Below, in pieces: positions 51,571-64,000 of a stretch of DNA of 64,000 bases. The stretch is taken from positions 2,728,001-2,792,000 of the forward strand of contig NZ_CP070496.1 in NCBI RefSeq assembly GCF_016925535.1. Direction: 5' to 3'. The notes beneath the pieces were generated by a model. The model saw nothing but the letters and a program-made list of their open reading frames with translations. It was not told where the DNA came from and made no database searches. The stretch is from Natronoglycomyces albus. Lineage in GTDB: Bacteria; Actinomycetota; Actinomycetes; Mycobacteriales; Micromonosporaceae. Numbering within the stretch: position 1 is the first letter of the stretch; the number at the start of each line of letters is the position of its first letter. Both the position numbers and the translations under genes were made by a program.

Positions 51571-52599
51571 TCACAAGATGATGTCGTCGCGGAACTTTTC
51601 CAACATGGCGGGGCCGATCCCACTCACTTGCAAGAGATCCTCAGCCGATTGGAACGAGCCATTCTGATCCCGGAACTCCACAATGCGCTCTGCCGTGACT
51701 GGTCCCACCCCGTTGAGCGCTGTCAGTTCGGTGGCGCTGGCCGCGTTCACATTCACTCCCGCCGGGCCGCCTGAGGACGGGTGTCCTTCATCGGTATCTG
51801 CTTCCACGTCGAGGACCGCTATCAAGTCACCGTCGTTGAGGATGCGAGCAAGATTGAGCATTCCGGGGTCGGCACCATCTACCAAGCCTCCGGCTTCCTT
51901 GATGGCATCGGCTACTCGCGCGCCATCGGGCACTTCCACGATTCCAGGATTAACGACGGCGCCCGCGACGGAGACGACAATGGTCGTCTGAACCGTATCC
52001 ATCGGTGCTGCCACTGGCGCAGCTGTGGCGGAGGGAGGGTCGGCTGGTTTCGGCCACGAAAGAGCCGCTACTGAAAACCCGGTGGCGATGGCGATCAGAG
52101 TGACGACGACAAGGACGGCCCGGTTTGTTCCAGACAGCGCCATTCGCAAACGAGGGGGCAAACGCCGCTGGATGGCCTGCGCAACGACCTGGCCTCTCGT
52201 GTGCGGCCCGCGCGAGAGGCCAGATGATTCGCTAGCGAAGACGGTGCTTGCCTGTTCCTTGGCATCCGGTGGAGAGGGTGGTGTCTCAACGTTGTTGCGC
52301 GATAGCCCCAACCGCGACACGCGCTGCGGGACTGAGCCGTCGCACGTGTCGATCGTTTCCTGGCAGCAGCGCTCCCATTCGGTGTCGCCGGCAGCAAACG
52401 CAGTGAGATCGGAGCCGGCTTGGGTTCCGTCTCCTCGAACCCGGGGCTGCCATGCTTGGGGAGCCGGGCTTTGGCTATGTTTTGGCGCGCCGCCGGAATG
52501 AGCGCGCGATTCTCTTGGTTGTTTCCCGGTGTGAGGGGCCGGTTCCTTTCGCAAGTGTGCGTTGGCGACCGCTGGTGATTCGGTGTGAATAGTTGTCAT
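51571..52599 (-). CDS. comEA: ComEA-type DNA-binding protein with long N-terminal extension
   Basis: 342 residues. Residues 1-160 are polar and disordered-looking (Pro/Ser-rich). One helix at 161-181 anchors it. Outside follow an SLBB domain (about 205-265) and the helix-hairpin-helix pair (281-342) with VNVNAASATELTALNGVGP and SAEDLLQVSGIGPAML. It should bind incoming double-stranded DNA for ComEC. The cytoplasmic 160-residue stretch is unusual: Bacillus ComEA begins nearly at its helix. Confidence 0.9.
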   Translation of the reverse strand: MTTIHTESPAVANAHLRKEPAPHTGKQPRESRAHSGGAPKHSQSPAPQAWQPRVRGDGTQAGSDLTAFAAGDTEWERCCQETIDTCDGSVPQRVSRLGLSRNNVETPPSPPDAKEQASTVFASESSGLSRGPHTRGQVVAQAIQRRLPPRLRMALSGTNRAVLVVVTLIAIATGFSVAALSWPKPADPPSATAAPVAAPMDTVQTTIVVSVAGAVVNPGIVEVPDGARVADAIKEAGGLVDGADPGMLNLARILNDGDLIAVLDVEADTDEGHPSSGGPAGVNVNAASATELTALNGVGPVTAERIVEFRDQNGSFQSAEDLLQVSGIGPAMLEKFRDDIIL

Positions 52600-52683
52600 G
52601 CACGAAATAACGAAAGGGCGGTTACGGGGACACTAAGGAATTTTTCCGCCTGTGGATAACCGGTGGCTTCGCAAAGCCCCTGG

Positions 52684-53616
52684 CTAGACTCCGAGGCCGC
52701 GCAACAGCCTTACGATTCGGATCTTCTGAGTGTCGACTAATTCACCTGGACGACGATGCACGACAACGCCGACGAGGCCGGGTCCGCAGTGAGCACCCAC
52801 GGCCGCACCAACCTCAGTGATCTGAAGGTTAGCAATCTGCGAACCTAGCTGATGCTGAAGTTCGGTGGCGAGGGTTTGCGCTCGAGCGGCCGCTCCAAGA
52901 TGGTGAACGGTCACGTCCAGCCTCTCCTGAGATTCGGCGTCGGTCACCGCCAACGACGTCAATGTCTTCACACCTTTAAGCGGTGTACGCACCTTGCCGC
53001 AGACTTGAATCTGACCAGTCGCTGTGACTTGGAGGATTGGCTTGACTGACAACGCTGTTCCCACCAGTGCCGCGGCCGCGCTGATGCGCCCGCCTCGGCG
53101 CAAGTACTCCAAAGTGTCGACATAAAAGTATGTGGAGACACGCTGCCTGGCTCGTTCAGCGGCGGATGCGACATCCTCCCGCGCGGCCCCGGCCTCGGAC
53201 GCCGACACAGCCTCCAGGACCGGATAGCCCAGGCCCATGCCCACTCCGCGTGAGTCGACCACATGCACACGGCCGTCAAACTCTGCGGCGGCAAGGCGGG
53301 CAGCCTCAACAGTTCCGGACAGTGCACTCGCCAGGTGTATGGAGACCACCGCGTCAAAACCGTCTTGGTCGAGAAGTTGTCGGTAGAGTGCCGATAGCTC
53401 ACCTGGGGAAAGGCGAGAGGTGGTAACGGGCTGTTTGCGACTGTTGAGCGCCTCGGTGACCTGGGCGCTACTAATGTCGCGACCTTCACGTCGTTGGAGC
53501 GCGCCCAACAGTACTGGGATGCCCACTATTCGCAAGGGGATGTGCCGTGTATCAGCCTGAGCCAACGTCTGGGCCGACAGCCCAGCGGTCGAATCGGTAA
53601 CTACGGCAACACTCAC
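52684..53616 (-). CDS. DegV-family fatty-acid-binding protein
   Basis: 310 residues with the DegV fold. VAVVTDSTAGLSAQTLAQA at the start, PVTTSRLSPGELSALYRQLL (TS... ligand contacts), SIHLASALSGTVEAARLAA, and a C-terminal domain with YVDTLEYLRRGGRISAAAAL and VGAAVGAHCGPGLVGV. DegV/FakB proteins bind fatty acids and present them to a kinase in Firmicutes; here no FakA is adjacent. Corresponds to Rv2417c by location. Confidence 0.92.
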   Translation of the reverse strand: MSVAVVTDSTAGLSAQTLAQADTRHIPLRIVGIPVLLGALQRREGRDISSAQVTEALNSRKQPVTTSRLSPGELSALYRQLLDQDGFDAVVSIHLASALSGTVEAARLAAAEFDGRVHVVDSRGVGMGLGYPVLEAVSASEAGAAREDVASAAERARQRVSTYFYVDTLEYLRRGGRISAAAALVGTALSVKPILQVTATGQIQVCGKVRTPLKGVKTLTSLAVTDAESQERLDVTVHHLGAAARAQTLATELQHQLGSQIANLQITEVGAAVGAHCGPGLVGVVVHRRPGELVDTQKIRIVRLLRGLGV

Positions 53617-53629
53617 CCTGTAACGGTAC

Positions 53630-54163
53630 CTAATCGTTCAATGTGGCTTGCGATACGACGAATGGCGTTCCCTGCTGGCAGAAACTCATCACGTTCTCGT
53701 CTACTTCACCGTGCAAGGTGACGTCATTACCGGCTTGCATGACGGCCTCGTCGCCACCGAACAGGCCATAGACCACGCCGTCCTCGGCGGTCATGACTAG
53801 GCAGCCGTGTTCGACACCAGCTTCGATGGTGCCGGAGATGGTGGTGGCGCCGGTCGATTTGTCGTCGGAATCGCCGTCGCTAATGCCGTCGCTGGGGTCG
53901 ATGGAGGGGGGTGCGGTCGGTTCGTCCGGATCGACGCATTCGGCCATGTCTTCATCCTCATTTTCGAAGTCGGCATCCTCGGGGCATGGTTCCTCGACAC
54001 TAGTGGTCGAGTCGGTGTCCTCGCCACCCTCGATGCCTTCGTCAGCTTCGTCGCATGCGGTGGCGAAGCCAAGCAGCGCGACGCTGGCAACCACGGCCAA
54101 CAAGCGCTGAATCACTCGCCAGTACATGTCTTGCTGGTGTTTCAGTTGCGTATCCATGCTCAT
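53630..54163 (-). CDS. Acidic lipoprotein of unknown function
   Basis: 177 residues. N-terminal hydrophobic helix with lipobox LGFATAC (Cys37). Then an acidic low-complexity linker (38-108) with many Asp, Glu, Ser and Pro, and a compact C-terminal beta domain (about 109-177; TTISGTIEAGVEHGCLVMTA...) that looks OB-like. Two Cys (about residues 122 and 163) may form a disulfide. Not recognised; a sensor or chaperone is a guess. Between degV and gpgP, same strand. Confidence 0.78.
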   Translation of the reverse strand: MSMDTQLKHQQDMYWRVIQRLLAVVASVALLGFATACDEADEGIEGGEDTDSTTSVEEPCPEDADFENEDEDMAECVDPDEPTAPPSIDPSDGISDGDSDDKSTGATTISGTIEAGVEHGCLVMTAEDGVVYGLFGGDEAVMQAGNDVTLHGEVDENVMSFCQQGTPFVVSQATLND

Positions 54164-54207
54164 TTGACGAACGGATCCCCACTTTGGTTGCCAATATCGA
54201 GGAGATT

Positions 54208-54858
54208 TTATGCCTGCTGGGCGCGGGCCAAGGGAGAACTGCCGATTTCGTGAGGCGCACTGGGGCCCAAGTTATACCCAAATAGGCGCCATTTTCCGCT
54301 TTTCATCTGCCGCAGCTCCGCCCAGTGACAGTTGTCGAGACCACCCAGTGCCCCGGAGACCGCCACGTCCCAGCCGAGCATCACGCTGACGGCCTGGCGG
54401 GCCGAACCACCATGACAGACCACAATTGCGGTACCATCCTGCACTTTCTCGGCAATATCGCGCATGGCCTCGCTGGCCCGCTGCGACAGCTGCTCCCACG
54501 ATTCAATCTGTGGGTTCTGAAGCGGCTGCCCCTTGCGCCAGCGGGCGGCGTCCTCGGGATATTTTTCGCGGATCTCGGCGTTGGTCAGGCCTTCCCATGG
54601 CCCATACTCGCGCTCGCGGAGGCGTTCATCGGTGGCGATCGAGATCCCCACCAGCTCGGCCACCGGCGAGGCCGTGTCAAAGGCGCGCCGCAGAGGGCTG
54701 GCGACAATCAGGTCCGGCTCGTATGCGGCCAGACCAGGGGCAGCCAGATCGGCTTGCTGGCGTCCAGCCTCATTCAGGTCGATGTCGGACGCGCCTTGTA
54801 TGCGGCCCGCCGCGTTCCAGTCGGTCTCGCCGTGTCTGGCGACAATGATACGACTCAC
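54208..54858 (-). CDS. gpgP: Histidine phosphatase, glucosyl-3-phosphoglycerate phosphatase-like
   Basis: 216 residues. VARHGETDWNAAGRIQG has the catalytic His in RHGE; SPLRRAFDTA is the second Arg block, LREREYGPWEGL and VVCHGGSARQA the other His. In M. tuberculosis the homologue in this place (Rv2419c) makes glucosylglycerate for methylglucose lipopolysaccharides. Substrate here is inferred from location. Followed by the lipoprotein gene and preceded by rsfS. Confidence 0.85.
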   Translation of the reverse strand: MSRIIVARHGETDWNAAGRIQGASDIDLNEAGRQQADLAAPGLAAYEPDLIVASPLRRAFDTASPVAELVGISIATDERLREREYGPWEGLTNAEIREKYPEDAARWRKGQPLQNPQIESWEQLSQRASEAMRDIAEKVQDGTAIVVCHGGSARQAVSVMLGWDVAVSGALGGLDNCHWAELRQMKSGKWRLFGYNLGPSAPHEIGSSPLARAQQA

Positions 54859-54911
54859 GAGTGATGCGCTCCTTATGTGGATCTATGGGCGGTGTGACAG
54901 TCTAGGCGAAC

Positions 54912-55319
54912 TTACTCGGCTCGCTTTGCCGCCGTATTCCCATCTTCCCCTGCGGGCACGACATCTTCAAACGGGATGGCCGGGCAGTCTTTCCACAGCC
55001 CGTCGAGGCCATAAAATTCACGCTCTTCAGTATGTTGCACGTGAACCACGATGTCGCCGTAGTCGAGCAGAACCCACCGGCCGCCCTGCTTGCCTTCTCG
55101 ACGCAGTGGTCGCGCGTCATGCTGTTTGATCAGCTCAGACTCGACAGAGTCGACGATGGCGTTGATCTGGCGGTCATTGGGTGCTGAAGCGATCACGAAG
55201 ACGTCGGTGATGAACATCTGATCGCTGACGTCGCGAATCGAGATGTCACGGGCCAGTTTGTCGGAAGCGGCCTTCGCGGCGGTGAGCGCGTAATTGTGGG
55301 CGAGGTCGGTCGCAGTCAT
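54912..55319 (-). CDS. rsfS: Ribosomal silencing factor RsfS
   Basis: 135 residues. Binds uL14 on the 50S subunit and blocks joining of subunits under starvation. Blocks: DVSDQMFITDVFVIASAPND, then RPLRREGKQGGRWVLLDYGD and VVHVQHTEEREFYGLDGLW. ATG at 55319 with AAGGAC upstream; further upstream frame not conserved. Between nadD and gpgP as in mycobacteria. Confidence 0.94.
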   Translation of the reverse strand: MTATDLAHNYALTAAKAASDKLARDISIRDVSDQMFITDVFVIASAPNDRQINAIVDSVESELIKQHDARPLRREGKQGGRWVLLDYGDIVVHVQHTEEREFYGLDGLWKDCPAIPFEDVVPAGEDGNTAAKRAE

Positions 55320-55469
55320 TGTGTCCTTAATGTCTTTCTCGGTCGGCCAGCCTTGCGGGAGCTCGCTTTCATGGGCGGGCCGCCACGGTACTTGGATAAA
55401 GTTTACGCAGCTAGAAATACGCATGAGCATCCTGGCCGGGGGCGAGGGGCGTGAATTACGTCATCGCTG

Positions 55470-56090
55470 TTAGCGCCGGTAGAGCCGCTGCTGAGCGATG
55501 TAGGCGACGACGGGGCTGGGCGTCAAATAATGCAACGGTTTGCCCTGCTGGGCTCGCATCCTGCACACGGTCGACGACACCTCGATGCCCGGCATATCAA
55601 CGAAGATCACCTCAGCGTCCTCAGGTAGCTTCACGCGCTTCCGAGAGTGTCCGGGGCGGTTGACCACTACAAACGTGACTTGTTTCCAAAGGTCCTCGAT
55701 GCGATGCCACGTGTGCAGTCTCTCCAGCGTGTCTGCCCCGATAATGAAGTAGGGCCGCACCAGACGGTCATATTCGGCCACGACCGCAGCCACGGTGTCG
55801 ACAGCGTAGGTAGCTCCTCGACGTTGGACATCGACACCACTTACTCGGAAACGGTCGTCCTCCTGCGTGGCGAGCCGCGTCATAGCGAGTCGATGCTCAG
55901 AGGCTAGGACGCCAGTCCCAGATTTCTGCCACGGGTCGCCGGCGGGAACGAAGACAACCTCGTCGAGCTGAAGCTCGTCGAACGCTTCACTCGCCGCCGC
56001 CAAATGGGCAAAGTGAATCGGATCAAAGGTTCCCCCCATGATGCCAATCTTGCTAGCCGAAGCATCACTGTGCGTCACTGACGTGCCCAT
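55470..56090 (-). CDS. nadD: Nicotinate-nucleotide adenylyltransferase
   Basis: 206 residues. Makes deamido-NAD from nicotinate mononucleotide and ATP. N-terminal GIMGGTFDPIHFAHLAAASE (HxxH) and C-terminal GIEVSSTVCRMRAQQGKPLH (SSTxxR) are diagnostic. ATG at 56090 near GGGGAT; upstream frame to 56417 unconserved. Head of the nadD-rsfS-gpgP run. Confidence 0.94.
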   Translation of the reverse strand: MGTSVTHSDASASKIGIMGGTFDPIHFAHLAAASEAFDELQLDEVVFVPAGDPWQKSGTGVLASEHRLAMTRLATQEDDRFRVSGVDVQRRGATYAVDTVAAVVAEYDRLVRPYFIIGADTLERLHTWHRIEDLWKQVTFVVVNRPGHSRKRVKLPEDAEVIFVDMPGIEVSSTVCRMRAQQGKPLHYLTPSPVVAYIAQQRLYRR

Positions 56091-56248
56091 ATCCCCACTG
56101 TTCTGTATGCCTTCCCGCCTGGCGGTGCGGTATCTAGCAACGCTAGCAGCGCGAAGAGCGGAACAACTGGCTTGGCCAAGGTGACATGCACTAGATCGCC
56201 CACCCGACTGGTGCGGCTGATCACGCGCATTGAATCGAATCGGACAGA

Positions 56249-56348
56249 GAGGCTTATGCAAAAGTGCAAATTCAAGGCCGCAGGAGGCGAAGTTTACGCA
56301 GGTAAACGAGCCGACGAGAACGCTGAAAGTGCCTTTTGCATAAGCCTC
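56249..56348. mobile_element. Possible MITE: 100-bp element with perfect 16-bp terminal inverted repeats
   Basis: GAGGCTTATGCAAAAG (56249-56264) and CTTTTGCATAAGCCTC (56333-56348) are exact reverse complements. A flanking AGA occurs on both sides (56246-56248 and 56349-56351), as a 3-bp target copy would. Inside is GTTTAC-GCAG-GTAAAC (56292-56307). No ORF. It could also be a large operator or hairpin downstream of the DinB gene. Confidence 0.5.
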
Positions 56349-56352
56349 AGAG

Positions 56353-56886
56353 CTATTGGCCGACCTTCCCATCAATACGCTCACGCAACAGGTCGGCATG
56401 CCCGTTGTGACGGGCATACTCTTCGATCATGTGGATGAGCACCCACCGCAATGACATCGGGCCACGCCACGGATCAGATTTCTTCCCGGGAGTATCGAGG
56501 CTCGGAATCTGGCTGACCAGCTCCTCCGCAAACGCCACCTCATGTCGCCAGGCTCTCCAGGCTTCCTCCACCACTGCGTCCTCGGCCACGGCTCCGTCGA
56601 AGTCCGCATCGGGATTCTCTTTTGTACACAGCAAGCGGGGAATGTCGTTTCCGGCCATAATGCGCCGGAACCAGGAGTGTTCTACGTCAGCCATATGCCG
56701 CAACAGTCCTAGTAGCGACATCGACGAGGGTGCGACTGATCGAGTCGCCATTGCTTGCGCGTCCAAGCCTGAGCACTTCATGGCAAGCGTCTCGCGCTGC
56801 CAGCGAAGAAATCCAATGAGTGTCGCACGTTCATTCGCCATCGGCGGAGGGTCGGTTCGGTTATCGCCATCGAAGTGATCATTCAT
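56353..56886 (-). CDS. DinB/DUF664-family protein
   Basis: About 177 residues of the four-helix DinB fold, a metal-binding group that includes mycothiol- and bacillithiol-dependent enzymes. Expected ligands are His in LLRHMADVEHSWF (middle) and in HMIEEYARHNGHADLLRE (C-terminal, HxxxH). Possible thiol-transferase, but substrate unknown. Start chosen at ATG 56886; no ribosome site. Stop lies five bases from the inverted repeat at 56333-56348. Confidence 0.85.
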   Translation of the reverse strand: MNDHFDGDNRTDPPPMANERATLIGFLRWQRETLAMKCSGLDAQAMATRSVAPSSMSLLGLLRHMADVEHSWFRRIMAGNDIPRLLCTKENPDADFDGAVAEDAVVEEAWRAWRHEVAFAEELVSQIPSLDTPGKKSDPWRGPMSLRWVLIHMIEEYARHNGHADLLRERIDGKVGQ

Positions 56887-57007
56887 GAATGAATTATCAG
56901 TGTTAAAGACTTTTCGCACAATTGAGTATTTGTTAGCGGGGATGAAAATAGCCTCCCGCGGTGGGTGCGGAAGGCCTAGGTCAGCGTTTGGAGTATCGAA
57001 CTATTTG

Positions 57008-57370
57008 TTAGATGAGCTGGCAATGCGTCAACTGCCAGCCGACTGGCCGTTGTTCACGCAGCTCCATGACGCAGCTTCGGACTCGTTTCCCCAATTCAAG
57101 GCTGGCCACGACTTCAAGGCAGTGCGGAAGCGGCTGAGCGGCTCGTAGGATCCGAGCACCACATGTTGGGCCAGGGCGGAGCCTGCCTAGCTGGCGCAGC
57201 ACGTGTGCGACTGAAAAGATCCCCTGTTTGGTCGCCCAGGACGTTGCCTCATTGAAACGGCGGCGACCGGCAATGATCTCGAGGAAGTACATCATGACCG
57301 CATGGGCTGCTCCAGGCAATGGAGCGGGCGGATTGCCAATGTCAGCTCCTACGAAAGCGGGCTTCGACAT
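57008..57370 (-). CDS. Rv3235-like small actinobacterial protein
   Basis: 120 residues. A short proline-rich N-terminus (PPAPLPGAA), a helical part (YFLEIIAGRRRFNEATSWAT) and the pattern LRPGPT...RVRSCVMELR...WQLTHCQLI, which resembles the small actinobacterial proteins called Rv3235 family (often near secA). I recall the pattern without a search, so the match is tentative. Strong AAAGAGGAGG before ATG 57370 supports the start. The start lies inside an inverted repeat at 57365-57429. Function unknown. Confidence 0.6.
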   Translation of the reverse strand: MSKPAFVGADIGNPPAPLPGAAHAVMMYFLEIIAGRRRFNEATSWATKQGIFSVAHVLRQLGRLRPGPTCGARILRAAQPLPHCLEVVASLELGKRVRSCVMELREQRPVGWQLTHCQLI

Positions 57371-57429
57371 CAGTGTTCTTCCTCCTCTTTAAGAAGATAG
57401 CTACCCGTTGGTAGCTCGTACTGATGTCG
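57365..57429. promoter_or_regulatory. Nested inverted repeats over the Rv3235-like gene start
   Basis: Outer arms CGACATCAGT (57365-57374) and ACTGATGTCG (57420-57429) are perfect; inner AGCTACC-CGTT-GGTAGCT (57399-57416) also perfect. TATCTT on the minus strand just inside could be a -10. The outer arm includes the ATG. Operator or mRNA fold that hides the start. Confidence 0.5.
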
Positions 57430-57689
57430 ATCCTAAAACCCCTAAACGCCCATTTATGGACAACACGCCGCCACTAGTCCAGCTTTTCTATATCAGCGTT
57501 GTAGCTTTCCCACAATGCCGACATTCATTGATCCACATATCAGCAGGACAGGGCGGTGGGCGGGTTTTTGATTTTGTAGGTTGTGACAGTTCACCTTAGA
57601 TGACGCCTGCAACTGTCGGCTACACGACAATTTATAGGCATCACAGCCAACGCCTGTGCCGCAATGGAAGTTCGGACAGCAAAGCCGTA
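57430..57689. other. Geneless stretch before the GNAT stop
   Basis: Together with the repeat region this makes 319 bases without a gene (57371-57689). Small plus-strand frames look random. Nothing else recognised. Confidence 0.35.
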
Positions 57690-58157
57690 TCAGTCTTCTT
57701 GGAGAACCGAACCAGATTCGGTTCTCGTATCCGTGACCTTCTTGACAAAGCGCAGCCCCGTCGAGGTGAATCCCATTTGTTCGTAGAAGGCATGTGCCGC
57801 TTTGCGTTTGGTGCTTGAGTTCAGGGTCAGCCGATGTGCCCCGTGTTGCATTGCCCAGCGTTCACATTCGGCGACGAGCGCACGCCCAATACCTTGCCCG
57901 CGGGCCTGTTCATCGACCACGAGCGCCAGCAGCTGGGCGGCGGGTTCATCGTTTTCGAAGGGCATGATGAGATGGCCTCCGGCAAAGCCGGAGATAGCAC
58001 CGCGGTCAGTTTGTGCGACCCAGGCCGCATAATCCTGTTGCCCACTGATGCGGGCTAGTCGCCTAGCGATGGCATCGGGGCCGGCTGGATATCCCAACTG
58101 GTTAAAGAGCGGTTGTAGTTGGTGTGCGTCGCGTGTCGTGGTGGGGCGTATCAGCAT
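57690..58157 (-). CDS. GNAT-family N-acetyltransferase
   Basis: About 155 residues. MLIRPTTTRDAHQLQPLFNQ at the start, LLALVVDEQARGQGIGRALV (acetyl-CoA loop Q/RxxGxG/A) and a C-terminal HAFYEQMGFTSTGLRF typical of the family. Acceptor unknown. I use ATG 58157; the open frame upstream (to 58295) is low-complexity and Thr/Pro-rich. Beside the rRNA terminator, co-directional with it. Confidence 0.87.
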   Translation of the reverse strand: MLIRPTTTRDAHQLQPLFNQLGYPAGPDAIARRLARISGQQDYAAWVAQTDRGAISGFAGGHLIMPFENDEPAAQLLALVVDEQARGQGIGRALVAECERWAMQHGAHRLTLNSSTKRKAAHAFYEQMGFTSTGLRFVKKVTDTRTESGSVLQED

Positions 58158-58270
58158 GAGCTTGATGTTTGTTGCCGTAGTGTGTATGCGTGTTTGGGTG
58201 GGTTTGGTTGTTTGGGGGGGGTGTAGTGGTCGAGCTGGCGTGTGTGGGGGTGTTGTGGGGGTGGTGTGCG

Positions 58271-58317
58271 AATAGAGGGCTCTCCTTGACCACAACGGTC
58301 AAAGAGAGCCCTCTATT
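58271..58317. terminator. Terminator of the rRNA operon
   Basis: AATAGAGGGCTCTC...TTGACC pairs with GGTCAA...GAGAGCCCTCTATT across a 5-base loop, about 20 base pairs with one mismatch. It follows the 5S gene on the minus strand. Confidence 0.9.
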
Positions 58318-58329
58318 TGTGTGTTGGAT

Positions 58330-58446
58330 GCTTGGCGGTGTCCTAGTCTCCCACACCCTCTCGGGTGCAGTACCATCGGCGCTGGGAAACGTAACGACCG
58401 GGTTCGGTATGGGTCCGGGTGTAGCCTTCCCGCTATCGCCACCAAG
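58330..58446 (-). rRNA. rrf: 5S ribosomal RNA
   Basis: About 117 nt on the minus strand, from GCTTGGTGGCGATAGCGGG to CACCGCCAAGC, the usual actinobacterial 5S with closing stem of 5' and 3' ends. Contains ACCCATACCGAACCCGG-type loop A/B. Ends approximate. Confidence 0.95.
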
Positions 58447-58506
58447 CAAAACGGTGAAACAACTATTTTTATGTCTCGCACTCACCTCGGTGGTGCGGCA
58501 GACTGG

Positions 58507-58538
58507 TGTGTGTTGTTTCAGAATCGTATAGTGTGCGT
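58507..58538. other. 23S processing stem, 3' arm
   Basis: In the 23S-5S spacer. It matches 61765-61796 in the 16S-23S spacer in inverted orientation with 29 of 32 bases, so the transcript can fold the two arms around 23S for RNase III cutting. Confidence 0.75.
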
Positions 58539-58604
58539 GCGTGTGTGTTGTGTTTGCTGCGGTGATCACATGCGCCACACACAAGAGTGTGTGTGGGTGT
58601 GTTA

Positions 58605-63706
<5,102 letters not shown>

Positions 63707-64000
63707 AAAAAACTATGTTAAAAAGACACCTGACCGAATTTAACAACAAAACACCAGCACAAAAAATGCCAATAATAATGTCAAGGAAAAGACAGTCAAA
63801 CAAAGACCAAACAAAACACACACAACAGCAACCAGCCAAAACCAGCCACCATCAACGCGCACCCTGCAGGCCCACACATCGACTATCCAAACACCCTGTT
63901 GAGTTCTCAAACAACAACCCCCACCCAGACACAACCCAGCCAAAACCAGACCACAACCTGAGAAGAGCAACCCGACTAACATACCAAACCGAATCCCACC
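63707..64000. other. rRNA operon leader, with candidate promoter -10
   Basis: No gene. On the minus strand, TTGTTTGAGAACTCAACAGG (ends near 63895) is the conserved actinobacterial rrn leader box linked to antitermination and processing. TATGTT at 63978-63983 is a possible -10; the matching -35 would lie past the window edge. Confidence 0.6.

Overview
The window is a piece of an actinobacterial chromosome. The evidence is an RsrA/SigR-type mycothiol sigma pair, a WhiB protein, the 24-residue ribosomal protein bL37, PdtaS, an Rv3235-like protein, and gene orders that I recall from Mycobacterium tuberculosis (pdtaS, biotin carrier, anti-sigma, sigma, SRAP, aroA, rsgA; and era up to nadD). G+C looks moderately high, about 60 % by eye. 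Together with the rRNA this would fit a lower-GC member of an order such as Glycomycetales, but I cannot prove the genus. Most of the window is ordinary core chromosome; I see no prophage, CRISPR array or transposase gene.

Layout. 1-2356 (minus) is a sulfur-assimilation operon: a short leader peptide, sulfite reductase sirA, a zinc-ribbon protein and cysH (cut by the window edge). 2560-15756 is the pdtaS-to-rsgA block: PdtaS kinase, a SIS-domain sugar enzyme, a mini biotin carrier, bL37, SigR with its anti-sigma factor RsrA and a SigR-type promoter, WhiB, SRAP, aroA and rsgA. It is interrupted by a TetR gene, a TetR-arfB pair and a divergent DUF418 membrane protein. 15861-24752 holds hisN, an arginase-like protein with altered metal ligands, a NarL-type two-component system facing an ABC/FtsX exporter across twin palindromes, a phosphodiesterase and a SPOUT methyltransferase. 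24863-32008 is more accessory: Nudix, GNAT, EamA, trpF, a secreted Trp-rich repeat protein, an MFS permease, a CsoR-type copper-linked HVHP protein and a D-aminopeptidase.

32051-47008 is a dense core run: initiator tRNA, era, an inactive cytidine-deaminase homologue, a CNNM/CorC protein, ybeY, phoH, a HIT protein, rsmE, dnaJ and hrcA behind a CIRCE element, a CapA lipoprotein, hemW, an enoyl-CoA hydratase, lepA and rpsT. 47401-56090 carries holA, comEC, comEA, degV, a lipoprotein, gpgP, rsfS and nadD. 56249-58157 has a MITE-like inverted-repeat element, a DinB protein, an Rv3235-like protein and a GNAT. 58271-64000 is a complete rRNA operon on the minus strand (16S, 23S, 5S, terminator), with the leader and probably a promoter -10 at the right edge.

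The items most worth following are the Sec-exported WSWW repeat protein beside trpF (27793-28125), the cysteine-type leader peptide before sirA, the twin operators three helical turns apart before the ABC exporter, the paired CsoR-like boxes, the SigR autoregulatory promoter, the 100-bp element with perfect 16-bp terminal repeats, and an initiator tRNA with A-U in place of the first of its three conserved G-C pairs.
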